64,000 nt of DNA from Hydrogenophilaceae bacterium (GTDB taxonomy: Bacteria > Pseudomonadota > Gammaproteobacteria > Burkholderiales > Thiobacillaceae), in contig JANJWO010000006.1 of assembly GCA_024709485.1 (NCBI GenBank), positions 1-64,000 on the forward strand, given 5' to 3'. The notes under the pieces are model-generated. The model had not been told where the DNA came from. It did no database searches and saw only the letters and a program-made list of their open reading frames with translations. Made by a program: the position numbers and the translations under genes. Positions 19,089-28,898 of this stretch are shown piece after piece (within the stretch, counting starts at the first letter, position 1; every line of letters begins with the position of its first letter).

Positions 19089-20692
19089 GCCTGGCGCCGG
19101 TAGAGCCGGAAGCGCGCGTCCTTTTCGCCCGGCAAGCCGCCCTCCCAGCGCTTCGTCCAGCCGCCGCCGGGCGCGGCCGGCCGGCGCTCCTTCTGGAAAA
19201 CCAGCAGCCAGTCGCAGGCGCCGGCCGCGCCGGGCCGGATGTCGAGGCCGCCGTGATACGCCAGCAGATGCCGCAGGGTGGCATCGAGGTTCTGCGACGC
19301 GATGCATCCGCTGCCAGAAACCTCGTTCGCGATTTCCCGCGCGACCTGCTGGTAGCCGATGCGCTGGTCCAGCGGCTTCATGAAAAACGCCAGCAGCAGG
19401 CACCAGGCAAATGTCGTCCCCACGCACCACACCAGGACGGGCCGTTGCGGCGTGCGCGGCCGGGCTTTGAGCCACACCAGCCAGGCCACCCATGACAGCG
19501 TGATCAACAGCCCGAGGGCCAGCGCCAGCGGCCTGAGCCCGCGGCTTTCCATGCCAAGCCGGGACAGCCGCGCCGCCAATTGCGCCGGCCAGCCGAGATC
19601 GAATGCCGCCCAGTACACCCAGAACACCACGGCGAAGAAACTGAACGCCATGAGCGAGAACCACAGCAGGGCATTGGCCGCGCCGCGCTTGAGCTCCCCC
19701 AGGCCCGCGCCCGCCAGCAGCGCAATGGCGGGCAGCAGGATGATGGCCTGGATCTGCTCGCTTGCGGTATGCAGGCTGAGCGCCGCCAACGCCACGGCCA
19801 GCACGCCGAGCGGCAGCCACAGCTTGACCGAATCCCAGCCCTGGCGCCTTAGCCGGTACACCGCCCAGCCGGCGAGCAGCCAAGCCGGCCAGGCGAACCA
19901 GGAAAGCGCGTTGAGGAAATAAAACGGGGTGTAGCGCGCCTTCTCCCCCATGCCGAAAACGGTTTGCCCGAGCGCGTCATGCTGCCACCAGTCCGCGAGC
20001 CGGCCAGGATAGTGGGCATGCACCGAAAGCAGCCACGCCCCGCAGAGCGCGAACGCGCCGATCAGCGCGAACCACGAGCCGCCCACGCGCGCCGAGCTGC
20101 GCCAGCTCGGCAGCAAGAGCGGCAGGAGAAGCAGCGCCAGCGCCAGCGCCAGCGCCGGCAGCCAGGCGCCGGAAAGAAACAGCCCCGCCAAGCCCAGGCC
20201 CGCGAGCCCGCCGCCCCGCAGGGGCTGTTGCAACATGCGCGCCAGCCCGTAGAGAAACAAGGCGAGGGCGGCAAGCTGCGCGGTATAGGGATTGGTTTCG
20301 TGCGCCGGCACCAGCAGCCCCATGCAGCCCATCAGCGCCAGGGCCGTGGGCCAGGCCGCGCCGGGGCCGTACAGGATGCGCGCGGAAAGCGCGGTCAGCC
20401 ACAGCGCGGCGCCGACGAAGACGCCGCTGGCCAGGCGCGCGGCATCATGCAGCGGCAGCAGCGGCGAGAGCAGGCCGCCCAGTCCCTGCGCCAGCCACAG
20501 ATAGGGCTGCGGCAGCAGATGCGCGCCCTCGGCCCGGGCCGGGAACAGCCAGTCACCCTGCTGCCGAACCGCCAGCAGCTGCGCGAAGGTCTCGGCGTCC
20601 GGCCCCTTCCAGGGCACGTGCCCGACGAGGCCGGGCAGCAGCCAGGCCAGGCACAGCCCGAGCAACCAATAATGGGTCGGGAGCCGATTCAC
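19085..20692 (-). CDS. ArnT/PMT-like (GT83-type) membrane glycosyltransferase
   Basis: 535 residues with about ten to twelve hydrophobic segments. The first periplasmic loop has the acidic pair expected of the PMT/ArnT superfamily ('VPWKGPDAETFAQLLAV'), and a soluble C-terminal domain ends 'DARFRLYRRQA'. Such enzymes move a sugar from a polyprenyl-phosphate donor to lipid A or protein on the periplasmic side. The acceptor cannot be told. It starts in a 4-bp overlap with the M48 protease and ends in a GTGA overlap with mobA, so the three are translationally linked. Confidence 0.75.
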   Translation of the reverse strand: MNRLPTHYWLLGLCLAWLLPGLVGHVPWKGPDAETFAQLLAVRQQGDWLFPARAEGAHLLPQPYLWLAQGLGGLLSPLLPLHDAARLASGVFVGAALWLTALSARILYGPGAAWPTALALMGCMGLLVPAHETNPYTAQLAALALFLYGLARMLQQPLRGGGLAGLGLAGLFLSGAWLPALALALALLLLPLLLPSWRSSARVGGSWFALIGAFALCGAWLLSVHAHYPGRLADWWQHDALGQTVFGMGEKARYTPFYFLNALSWFAWPAWLLAGWAVYRLRRQGWDSVKLWLPLGVLAVALAALSLHTASEQIQAIILLPAIALLAGAGLGELKRGAANALLWFSLMAFSFFAVVFWVYWAAFDLGWPAQLAARLSRLGMESRGLRPLALALGLLITLSWVAWLVWLKARPRTPQRPVLVWCVGTTFAWCLLLAFFMKPLDQRIGYQQVAREIANEVSGSGCIASQNLDATLRHLLAYHGGLDIRPGAAGACDWLLVFQKERRPAAPGGGWTKRWEGGLPGEKDARFRLYRRQA

Positions 20693-22140
20693 TGGATGGT
20701 CTTCAGCATCTGGCCGGGGCGCGGCTCGCCCGCGGGATAGAGGTCGTTGATCAGCCTCAGTTGCGCCTCCGCGCTTTTGCCGAGCGGGGATTGCGCGGCC
20801 AGTTGCGCCATGCTCGTGCCCGCCTGCGCCTTGATCACGCGAACGATGTAGGGGCGCGCACGCTTGCGCTCCTCCGCGGGGAGCGTATGGAAGCTGTTGA
20901 TGGCGGCCTTCATTTCATCGCGGTTCTGATTGTAGGCGCTGGCGTCCCTCGCCAGGGCGGCGAAGAGAAACTGGCTGCCGCCGTGATTGATCGCCGCCGC
21001 CAGCACCGGCTTGCCCTGCAGGTAACCGGCGGCGAAGGCGGCGGAATTGCCATTGACGCTGCCCGATTCATAACGCGCGCCCTGGTCGAGCTTGAGGCCT
21101 TTCTGCAAGGCCTCCATGGGCTGCGCATTCCTGGGGCCCGGCTTCAATTCCACCAGCGCCGTTTTCTGGGGGTTGAGCGCGACGACGCGGTCGGGCTGGT
21201 TCTGTACCCGCCAGCCCTGCGGAAACTGCACGGCGATGCCAAGCTTTTCGTGCAACAGGGCGTTGTTGCGAATCACGCCCTGCTCGGGGCTGTCGCCGAA
21301 ATACATGCCGTCTGTCGCTTGCAGATAGGCCTCGCGGTTTTCCAGCGGATTCGCTACCTGGTATTTCTTCGCTTCCCCCACCACCTGCCTGAGGCGGGTG
21401 TCGTTGTCGGGGTGGCTTTCGAACAGGCCATGATAGCGGCGCGGCTCGCGCCCTTCTTCCTTGGCCAGCTGAATGTCGTAGCGCTCCTGATTTTTCAGCA
21501 CGCCGATGACCTCCACCATGGCCTGCGGGTCGTACCCGCTTCTAGCGAGGTATTCGGCGCCCAGCCGATCCGCTTCCAGCTCGTGCTCGCGCCCATAGCC
21601 CGCCACCAGAGACTGGCTCAGCGCTTGCAGCAGCGAGGAGCCGGCCTGGGTGTTCAGGCCCGGCACCAGGATCGAGCCGAGAATCGCGCCCAGCCCCACC
21701 GCGGTGGACGCGCTTTGCTGGCGCACGCCGTGGCGCGCCGTCACATGGCCGATTTCATGGCCGACCACGCCGGCAAGCTCCGCCTCGCTATTCAGGTAGG
21801 CCATGATGCCGCGGGTGACGTAGACATAGCCGCCGGGCAGGGCGAAGGCGTTCACCTCGGGACTGTCGACCACGGTAAAGTGCCAGTCCAGGTTGGCGCG
21901 ATGGCTTTTCGCCGCCAGTCCCTTGCCGATCCGGCTCACATACGCCTGCAGCCCGGGATCGTTCAGCATGCCGTATTCCTGCAGCACTTCCTTGTGCGCC
22001 TGCGCGCCCTGCTGGATTTCCTGCTGTTCGGACATCAGCACGAAATCCCGGCCGCCGGAAACCGGATTCTGGGCACAATGCGTCAGCAGCAAGGCGCCGC
22101 TGGCAGCGACAACGATGCGGCGCAAGGCGGAAGAACTCAT
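20689..22140 (-). CDS. M48-family metalloprotease (BepA/YfgC-like), periplasmic
   Basis: About 483 residues from the ATG at 22140, which has GAGGG upstream. An N-terminal export signal ends near 'LLLTHCAQNPVSG'. The Cys is where a lipobox would be, but the His before it is not typical. The zinc site is 'GHEIGHVTARHG' with the third ligand Glu in 'ELEADRLGAEYLARSG'. A C-terminal region of about 200 residues follows the protease domain and ends in a LysM-like 'MAQLAAQSPLGKSAEAQLRLINDL'. BepA-like proteins check outer-membrane protein assembly. It heads the protease-glycosyltransferase-mobA run. Confidence 0.85.
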   Translation of the reverse strand: MSSSALRRIVVAASGALLLTHCAQNPVSGGRDFVLMSEQQEIQQGAQAHKEVLQEYGMLNDPGLQAYVSRIGKGLAAKSHRANLDWHFTVVDSPEVNAFALPGGYVYVTRGIMAYLNSEAELAGVVGHEIGHVTARHGVRQQSASTAVGLGAILGSILVPGLNTQAGSSLLQALSQSLVAGYGREHELEADRLGAEYLARSGYDPQAMVEVIGVLKNQERYDIQLAKEEGREPRRYHGLFESHPDNDTRLRQVVGEAKKYQVANPLENREAYLQATDGMYFGDSPEQGVIRNNALLHEKLGIAVQFPQGWRVQNQPDRVVALNPQKTALVELKPGPRNAQPMEALQKGLKLDQGARYESGSVNGNSAAFAAGYLQGKPVLAAAINHGGSQFLFAALARDASAYNQNRDEMKAAINSFHTLPAEERKRARPYIVRVIKAQAGTSMAQLAAQSPLGKSAEAQLRLINDLYPAGEPRPGQMLKTIQ

Positions 22141-22230
22141 GACGACCCTCGGCAAAGCTCCTGCAGGACAAGACCAGATGATACCCGCGCCGTGCGCAAA
22201 TAAACAAAGACGGCCGGCGCGGCCGAATGG

Positions 22231-22257
22231 AAAAAGGCAGCCGAAGCTGCCTTTTTT
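22231..22257. terminator. Bidirectional intrinsic terminator
   Basis: A GGCAGC / GCTGCC stem with a tight loop is flanked by AAAAA on the left and TTTTTT on the right. It follows rpmE on the minus strand and could also block read-through in the plus direction. Confidence 0.85.
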
Positions 22258-22284
22258 GGGTCCTGCGCGCTGCGTGCCGCGGAA

Positions 22285-22491
22285 TTACTTCCTGGTGCCG
22301 TAGCGCTGGCGGAATTTCTCGACGCGGCCAGCGGTGTCGACGATCTTCTGCTTGCCGGTGTAGAAGGGGTGGCATTCGGAGCACACTTCCACGTGCAGGG
22401 CCTTGCCCAGCGTGGAGCCGGTCTTGAACGTATTGCCGCAGGAGCAGGTCACGTCGATTTCGGTGTATTCGGGATGGGTGTCAAGTTTCAT
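22285..22491 (-). CDS. rpmE: 50S ribosomal protein L31, zinc-binding type
   Basis: 68 residues, a normal length. The Cys pairs 'CSCGNTF' and '[11 protein letters not shown]' are the zinc ligands of the C+ form of L31, and '[25 protein letters not shown]' is the family signature. It assembles on the large subunit near the central protuberance. A terminator lies just downstream. In many betaproteobacteria rpmE is near rho. Here two envelope genes intervene. Confidence 0.97.
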   Translation of the reverse strand: MKLDTHPEYTEIDVTCSCGNTFKTGSTLGKALHVEVCSECHPFYTGKQKIVDTAGRVEKFRQRYGTRK

Positions 22492-22661
22492 GGGATGTCC
22501 TTTTATCTCGGTCTTCGCGGCGAGTACGCGAAAGAGCCGTTCAATATAAAGGAAATCAAGCTGTTACGCAAGCCGCGCATTTCCGGAAATCTTCCCGCAG
22601 CGGGGCCGGTCCTGATCTAGACTGGATTATTGTGTTTTGCCTTCAATAACAGGAGGTCGTC

Positions 22662-23216
22662 ATGAAACCCTGGCCCACCATCCCCCGGTTCGCGGCATTG
22701 CTGTGCGTGCTGCTGGCCTTCGGCGCAGCGCCTGCCGGCGCGGCCAGCTCCGCTGAAATCGAAGCGGGGGTAAACAACACCCTGTCCCGCTTCACCAAGG
22801 ACGTCGCCGGCGCCGAGGCTTTTCTCAAAAGCGCAAAGGGCGCGCTGGTCTTCCCCCATGTTTACAAGGGCGGTATCGGCATCGGCGGCGAATACGGCGA
22901 AGGCGCCCTGCGCATCGGCGGCAAAACCGTGGATTACTACAGCACGGCGGCGGCCTCGATCGGCTTCCAGCTCGGCGGTCAGGTCAAATCCATCATCATC
23001 CTGTTCATGCAGGACGAGGCCTTGCGGAAATTCCGCGACAGCGCGGGCTGGAAGGCCGGGGTGGACGGTTCCATCGCCCTCATCGACATCGGCGCCGGCC
23101 GCGAGCTTTCCACCCAGACCATCAAGGATCCCATCGTCGCCTTCATCTTCGACCAGAAGGGCCTGATGTACAACCTGACTCTGGAAGGCTCGAAATTCAC
23201 CAAACTGAAAAAATAG
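22662..23216 (+). CDS. SYLF/Ysc84-domain exported lipid-binding protein
   Basis: 184 residues with a signal peptide ending near 'APAGA|ASS'. The mature protein is one SYLF domain: 'FLKSAKGALVFPHVYKGG', 'GGEYGEGALRIGG', 'YYSTAAASIGFQLGGQ', and a C-terminal 'GLMYNLTLEGSKFTKL'. SYLF proteins bind phospholipids. Bacterial members are secreted or periplasmic and of uncertain role. A good AGGAGG lies upstream of the ATG. The next gene is 12 bp downstream, so the two are probably one operon. Confidence 0.85.
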   Translation: MKPWPTIPRFAALLCVLLAFGAAPAGAASSAEIEAGVNNTLSRFTKDVAGAEAFLKSAKGALVFPHVYKGGIGIGGEYGEGALRIGGKTVDYYSTAAASIGFQLGGQVKSIIILFMQDEALRKFRDSAGWKAGVDGSIALIDIGAGRELSTQTIKDPIVAFIFDQKGLMYNLTLEGSKFTKLKK

Positions 23217-23228
23217 CCGGGAAACGAC

Positions 23229-23642
23229 ATGAACAAGATATTACCGCTGATGGTTCTGCTGGCCGGTGTTGCCGGCATGAGCGGCTGCGTGGTGCAGCCC
23301 ACCTATGGGGATGTGCGGGTCCATGGCCGCGACTACGACGTCCGGGTGGCATTCTCCGACCAGGACCGCCAGTTGATCCGCGACTATTACCGCGTCAACT
23401 ATCGCAATCTGCCGCCCGGGCTCGCCAAGCAGGGCAAAGTGCCGCCCGGCCATGCCAAGCGGCTTTATCGCGGCGAGCCGCTGCCGCCCGGCCTCGAATG
23501 GCGCTACCTCCCGGAAAACCTGGAAAGGCGCCTGAGCCGCCTGCCCGATGATTACGTGCGCATCACCATCGGCGGCGACATCGCCATCATGAACGTGCGC
23601 ACCCGCGTCGTCATGGACCTGGTCGAGGACCTGGACGACTGA
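23229..23642 (+). CDS. CigR-like small lipoprotein
   Basis: 137 residues. The export signal ends in a lipobox-like 'GMSGC' at about residue 20. The mature part has 'NLPPGLAKQGKVPPGHAKRL' and 'LPPGLEWRYLP', the repeated PPG pattern seen in CigR/RcnB-like proteins, followed by a terminal 'DIAIMNVRTRVVMDLVEDL' resembling the CigR end. CigR was described as an anti-virulence regulator in Salmonella, and the function here is unknown. It probably shares a transcript with the SYLF gene. Family call from memory. Confidence 0.6.
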   Translation: MNKILPLMVLLAGVAGMSGCVVQPTYGDVRVHGRDYDVRVAFSDQDRQLIRDYYRVNYRNLPPGLAKQGKVPPGHAKRLYRGEPLPPGLEWRYLPENLERRLSRLPDDYVRITIGGDIAIMNVRTRVVMDLVEDLDD

Positions 23643-23669
23643 GGCAGGGTAAGAGAAACTCAATTCACA

Positions 23670-23735
23670 CAGAGGCAACAGAGGGAGCAGAGGAATACTT
23701 GAGAGGATTTCCTCTGTTACTCCTGCTTCCTCTGT
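23670..23735. repeat. GA-rich inverted repeat (family A)
   Basis: The left arm is built of CAGAGG units (in 'ACAGAGGCAACAGAGGGAGC'), and the right arm is its imperfect complement ('CCTCTGTTACTCCTGCTTCC' then TCTGT). It lies in the 124-bp stretch between the CigR-like gene and the rho-tail array. The same pattern recurs between topA and trhO (54521-54594). Confidence 0.55.
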
Positions 23736-24072
23736 ACTAATCAGCAGCGACGAAACCTGGGCGGCCTTACTTGCCGCTGCGCATGGAATCGAAGAACTCG
23801 GCGTTGTTCTTGGTGGCGCGCATCTTGTCCAACAGGAATTCCATCGCTGGAAGGTGCGGCCGTGGAGCGCGGAGCCTCGGCACGTGCGACCGCGGAGCGG
23901 CCGCGACCTGGAAGCGGCCTTATTTCCCTGAGCGCATGGAATCGAAGAACTCGGCGTTGTTCTTGGTGGCGCGCATCTTGTCGAGCAGGCATTCCATCGC
24001 TGGAAGGTGCGGCCGTGGAGCGCGGAGTCTCGGCACGTGCGACCGCGGAGCGGCCGCGACCTGGAAGCGGCC

Positions 24073-25335
<1,263 letters not shown>

Positions 25336-25439
25336 GGGTTAAGGCGGCGCGGGGCCGAAGAAGGAAGACAGTGGTTTGAGGCGTCGCCCGCGAACGCGGG
25401 CGGCGAGATTAGGTCTTGTTTAAGTTAAGCCTAGATGGG

Positions 25440-25766
25440 TTAGATGTTGCTGTCAACAAACGCGGTGAGCTGGGACTTGGAGAGGGCGCCGACCTTGGTC
25501 GCCTCGACATTGCCGTTCTTGAAGATCATCAGGGTGGGGATGCCGCGAATGCCGTACTTGGGGGGGGTGGCCTGGTTTTCGTCGATGTTGAGCTTGCAGA
25601 CCTTGAGCTTGCCAGCGTATTCCTTGGCCACTTCGTCCAGCACCGGGGAGATCATCTTGCAGGGTCCGCACCATTCGGCCCAGTAGTCCACCAGCACCGG
25701 CAGCTGGGATTGCAGAACCTCCTGCTCGAAAGAGGCATCGGAGATGTAGTTAATGTGTTCGCTCAT
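25440..25766 (-). CDS. trxA: Thioredoxin 1
   Basis: 108 residues with the active site '[18 protein letters not shown]' and the conserved cis-Pro in '[13 protein letters not shown]'. Length and motifs are those of the general cytoplasmic disulfide reductase that supports ribonucleotide reductase, methionine sulfoxide reductase and others. GGAG precedes the ATG. rho follows about 100 bp downstream on the same strand. Confidence 0.97.
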   Translation of the reverse strand: MSEHINYISDASFEQEVLQSQLPVLVDYWAEWCGPCKMISPVLDEVAKEYAGKLKVCKLNIDENQATPPKYGIRGIPTLMIFKNGNVEATKVGALSKSQLTAFVDSNI

Positions 25767-25938
25767 TGGGGAGAACTCCTGACGGAAACGTAGACATGCC
25801 GGATCGTCGCGGCAACAGGGAAAGTTTATGGCTCAATTTGGCAAAACCAAGGCGTTCCCGCTATCCTACCCGAAAATCCATGAAAATTGAAAGCACCCGC
25901 CCAGCGGGCCGCTTTATTGATTCGACGAGGCTGTCACC

Positions 25939-26262
25939 ATGACTTATGTCGTTACCGAGTCCTGCATCAAGTGCAAATACACCGACTGCGTGGACGTTTG
26001 CCCTGTGGATTGCTTCCGCGAGGGCGAGAACTTCCTGGCCATCGACCCGGACGAGTGCATCGACTGCACCCTGTGCGTGGCGGAGTGCCCGGTAGAGGCC
26101 ATTTTCGCCGAGGACGACTGCCCGGCCGACCAGCGCCACTTCCTCGAAATCAACGCCGAGCTGGCGAAGAAATGGAAGCCCATCATCGAGAGCAAGGATC
26201 CGCTGCCGGACGCGGATGACTGGGCCAAGGTCGAAGACAAGCTCCAGTACCTGGAACGCTAG
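25939..26262 (+). CDS. fdxA: Seven-iron ferredoxin FdxA
   Basis: 107 residues. The first cluster region '[18 protein letters not shown]' has the extra spacing of 3Fe-4S/4Fe-4S ferredoxins, followed by a regular 4Fe-4S motif '[16 protein letters not shown]' and the long C-terminal tail ('[15 protein letters not shown]') of the FdxA/Azotobacter FdI type. It is a low-potential electron carrier, partner unknown. It is divergent from trxA and starts 17 bp before the AddB-like gene. Confidence 0.95.
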   Translation: MTYVVTESCIKCKYTDCVDVCPVDCFREGENFLAIDPDECIDCTLCVAECPVEAIFAEDDCPADQRHFLEINAELAKKWKPIIESKDPLPDADDWAKVEDKLQYLER

Positions 26263-26279
26263 CCACCGGGGGAATCGCC

Positions 26280-28898
26280 TTGATTCCCGCCGACGGCGCC
26301 ACCCTTGCCGGGCAGGTCGCCCGCCATCTGCTGTTGCAGCATGCCGCGGCGCTGCCGGACCTCTCCGGGCTCGTCGTACTCGTTCCCAATCACCGCGCCG
26401 GCCAGGATTTCGCCCGCGCGCTTGCGCATGCCGCCGGCCTGCCCGCGCTCATCCCGCCCCGCATCACCCCGCTGAAAGCCTGGGCCGAAAGTCTGGCCGC
26501 GACCGCCGCCGAGCCGCAGGCGCGACGCCTCGCGCGGCTCGCCGCCGTGCTGCGGCGCGAGAAATGGCTGGGCGATGTGGACCGGTGGGCGCTCGCCAGC
26601 GAGTTGCTGGCGCTGGCCGACGAACTGTCGGCGGCGCGGCTGGGCGGCGAGATCGCCAGCCGCATCCGCGCCCTGCGCGGCGATCTGCTCGACCGCGAAA
26701 CTGCGCTGATCGAGGCCGTGTGGCAGGCCTTGAACAGCGACGGCAGCGACCCGCAGGCCGTCTACGCCGGCGCGCTGGCGCGCCTGCTCGACGAGGCGGA
26801 TGCGCCGCTGTACGGCTATGCGCTGGGGCCGCTCACCGCGCTGGAAAAACGCTTTCTCGAACGCTATGCGCAAGCGGCGCCCGTGCAGCTGTTCGACACC
26901 GCCACGGCACTGGGCCCGCATGCGGCCGCCCAAGTCCTGCACGGCGCCTGGTGCCGCACCGAGCCCCCGCTCAGGGAACGGGCGGCGGAACTGGCGCGCC
27001 TGCATGACGCCTCGCCGCTTGCCCCGCGGCTCAAGCTCTGCCCGGCGCCGCACCTGGAAGCCGAGGCCCGCGCGGTTGCGGCCTGGGTGGCGGAACAACT
27101 GCAGGCGGGACGGCGCGACATCGCCATGATCGCGCTCGACCGCGAAACCGCGCGCCGCACCCGCGCCCTGCTGGAACGCCTCGATGTGCTGGTCGCCGAC
27201 GAAACCGGCTGGACGCTGTCCACCACCGCCGCCGCCGCCGTCATCGACCGCTGGCTGGAATGCGTGGCCGGCGACTTCCCGCACGTGGAACTGCTCGATC
27301 TGCTGAAGTCGCCGTTCGCGCTGGGCGATCCGGCCGCGCGCCAGGATGCGGTATGGGCGTTCGAACTCGCGCTGCGTCGCCAGGGCGTGGCGCGCGGCGG
27401 CGCCGACATGCGGCGGCTCGCGCAGGGCCTGGACGTGCCCTGTCCCTGGCTCGACACCCTCCTGGCGGCGGCGCGCGGCTTCCCGCGCGCGCGCGCGCCG
27501 CTGGCCCTCTGGCTCGCGCGCCTCGTTGACAGCCTCGCCGCCATCGGCGCCCTGGCGCCGCTTGGCCAGGATGCCGCCGGCGCCGACCTGCTTGCGCTCT
27601 TCGAACGGCTCGGCCGCGAGCTGGCCGACGACGGCGAAAAATACAGTTTCAACGAGTGGCGGCGCTGGCTCAATCTCGCGCTGGAATCGGAGAGCTTCAC
27701 CGACAAGCGCCTGTCCAGTTCCCTCGTCTTCACCTCGCTGCCGGCGGCGCGCGGGCGCCGCTTCGATGCCGTTGCGGTTGTCGGCGCCGACGCCGCGCGA
27801 CTGCCCGCGCGCCCCGCGCCCGGCCTGTTCAGCCAGGCGACGCGCGCGCAGCTCGGGCTTGCCACGGCCGGCGAAGCCGCCGAGCAGGCGGCCGACGACC
27901 TCATCCAGCTTCTCGTGCAAGGCCCGGCATTGTTGAGCTGGCAAGCGTGGCTGGAAGACGAGCCCAATCCGCCCTCGCCTTTCGTCACCCGTCTGCAAGC
28001 GCTGCATCAGGCGGCGTGGGGCGGCGCGCTCGCCATTCAGGGCAGCGCCGTGCCGCCCGCGGCCGCAGACGGCGTGCTGCCCGCGCCCGGGCGCCGGCCG
28101 ATGCCGGCGGTGGCCGCTGCGGCCTTGCCGCGGCGCTATTCGCCCACCGCCTACCAGACCCTGCTCGACTGCCCCTATCGCTTCTTTGCGCGCGGCGTGC
28201 TGGGGTTGAAAGAGCTGGATGAAGCCGACGAGGCCCTGGACAAGAGCGATTACGGCAGCGCCCTGCACGCCATACTCAAGCGCTTCCACGACGGCAACCC
28301 GCCAACAGAGCGCGAAGCCGCGCTGAAACTGCTGGATGACTGTGCCGCGGCCGAATTCGCCGCGCTGCCCGCCTACACCGCCTGCGCCTGGCGCGCGCGC
28401 TGGCAAAAAATCCAGCCGGCCTACATCGACCTCTGGCTCGCGCAGACAGCCGAGGGCTGGCACTACCAGTCCGGCGAAAAAGACTTGCGCGCCACGCGCC
28501 GCGTGCCCGGCCTGGGCGAAGTCGAACTGCACGGCATCATCGACCGCATCGACAGCCGCATTACTCGAGACGGCGGCGAAGCCTTGCGCGTCACCGACTA
28601 CAAGACCGGCAGCGCCGCCGCCCTGAAAAAGAAACTCAAGGATCCCGCCGAAGCCGTACAGCTGCCTTTCTATGCCTGGCTCGCCGACGCCGAAGCGATG
28701 TTTTTGCCGATCAACGACGAGCCGGTTTCGCCGCTCACCCTCGATGGCGAAACCGATGTCGAAGCCATCGCGGAGCGGCTGCCCGCGCTGCTCGAAGCCA
28801 TGGCAGGCGGCGCGCCCTTGCCCGCCAACGGCATCGACGCCGTGTGCCGCCGCTGCGAAGCGCGCGGGCTGTGCCGCAAGGGCGCCTGGCATGAGTAA
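26280..28898 (+). CDS. AddB-like PD-(D/E)XK nuclease, double-strand break repair
   Basis: 872 residues from a TTG start with GGGGGA upstream. The N-terminal half is a degenerate helicase fold ('LVVLVPNHRAGQDFARALA'). The C-terminal nuclease has 'RRYSPTAYQTLLDCPYRFFAR', the catalytic 'RVTDYKTGS', and a terminal Cys triad 'CRRCEARGLC'. With the Cys in 'LLDCPYRF', this makes the four-Cys Fe-S cluster known from AddB. Betaproteobacteria use such AddAB-like pairs in place of RecBCD. The next gene overlaps by 8 bp and encodes the helicase partner. The assignment is by architecture. Confidence 0.85.
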   Translation: MIPADGATLAGQVARHLLLQHAAALPDLSGLVVLVPNHRAGQDFARALAHAAGLPALIPPRITPLKAWAESLAATAAEPQARRLARLAAVLRREKWLGDVDRWALASELLALADELSAARLGGEIASRIRALRGDLLDRETALIEAVWQALNSDGSDPQAVYAGALARLLDEADAPLYGYALGPLTALEKRFLERYAQAAPVQLFDTATALGPHAAAQVLHGAWCRTEPPLRERAAELARLHDASPLAPRLKLCPAPHLEAEARAVAAWVAEQLQAGRRDIAMIALDRETARRTRALLERLDVLVADETGWTLSTTAAAAVIDRWLECVAGDFPHVELLDLLKSPFALGDPAARQDAVWAFELALRRQGVARGGADMRRLAQGLDVPCPWLDTLLAAARGFPRARAPLALWLARLVDSLAAIGALAPLGQDAAGADLLALFERLGRELADDGEKYSFNEWRRWLNLALESESFTDKRLSSSLVFTSLPAARGRRFDAVAVVGADAARLPARPAPGLFSQATRAQLGLATAGEAAEQAADDLIQLLVQGPALLSWQAWLEDEPNPPSPFVTRLQALHQAAWGGALAIQGSAVPPAAADGVLPAPGRRPMPAVAAAALPRRYSPTAYQTLLDCPYRFFARGVLGLKELDEADEALDKSDYGSALHAILKRFHDGNPPTEREAALKLLDDCAAAEFAALPAYTACAWRARWQKIQPAYIDLWLAQTAEGWHYQSGEKDLRATRRVPGLGEVELHGIIDRIDSRITRDGGEALRVTDYKTGSAAALKKKLKDPAEAVQLPFYAWLADAEAMFLPINDEPVSPLTLDGETDVEAIAERLPALLEAMAGGAPLPANGIDAVCRRCEARGLCRKGAWHE

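Noticed and set aside
18522-19883. 453-residue version of mobA in the ORF track
   Set aside because: The first 265 or so residues are an out-of-frame reading of the glycosyltransferase gene. MobA motifs begin just after the GTG at 19088.
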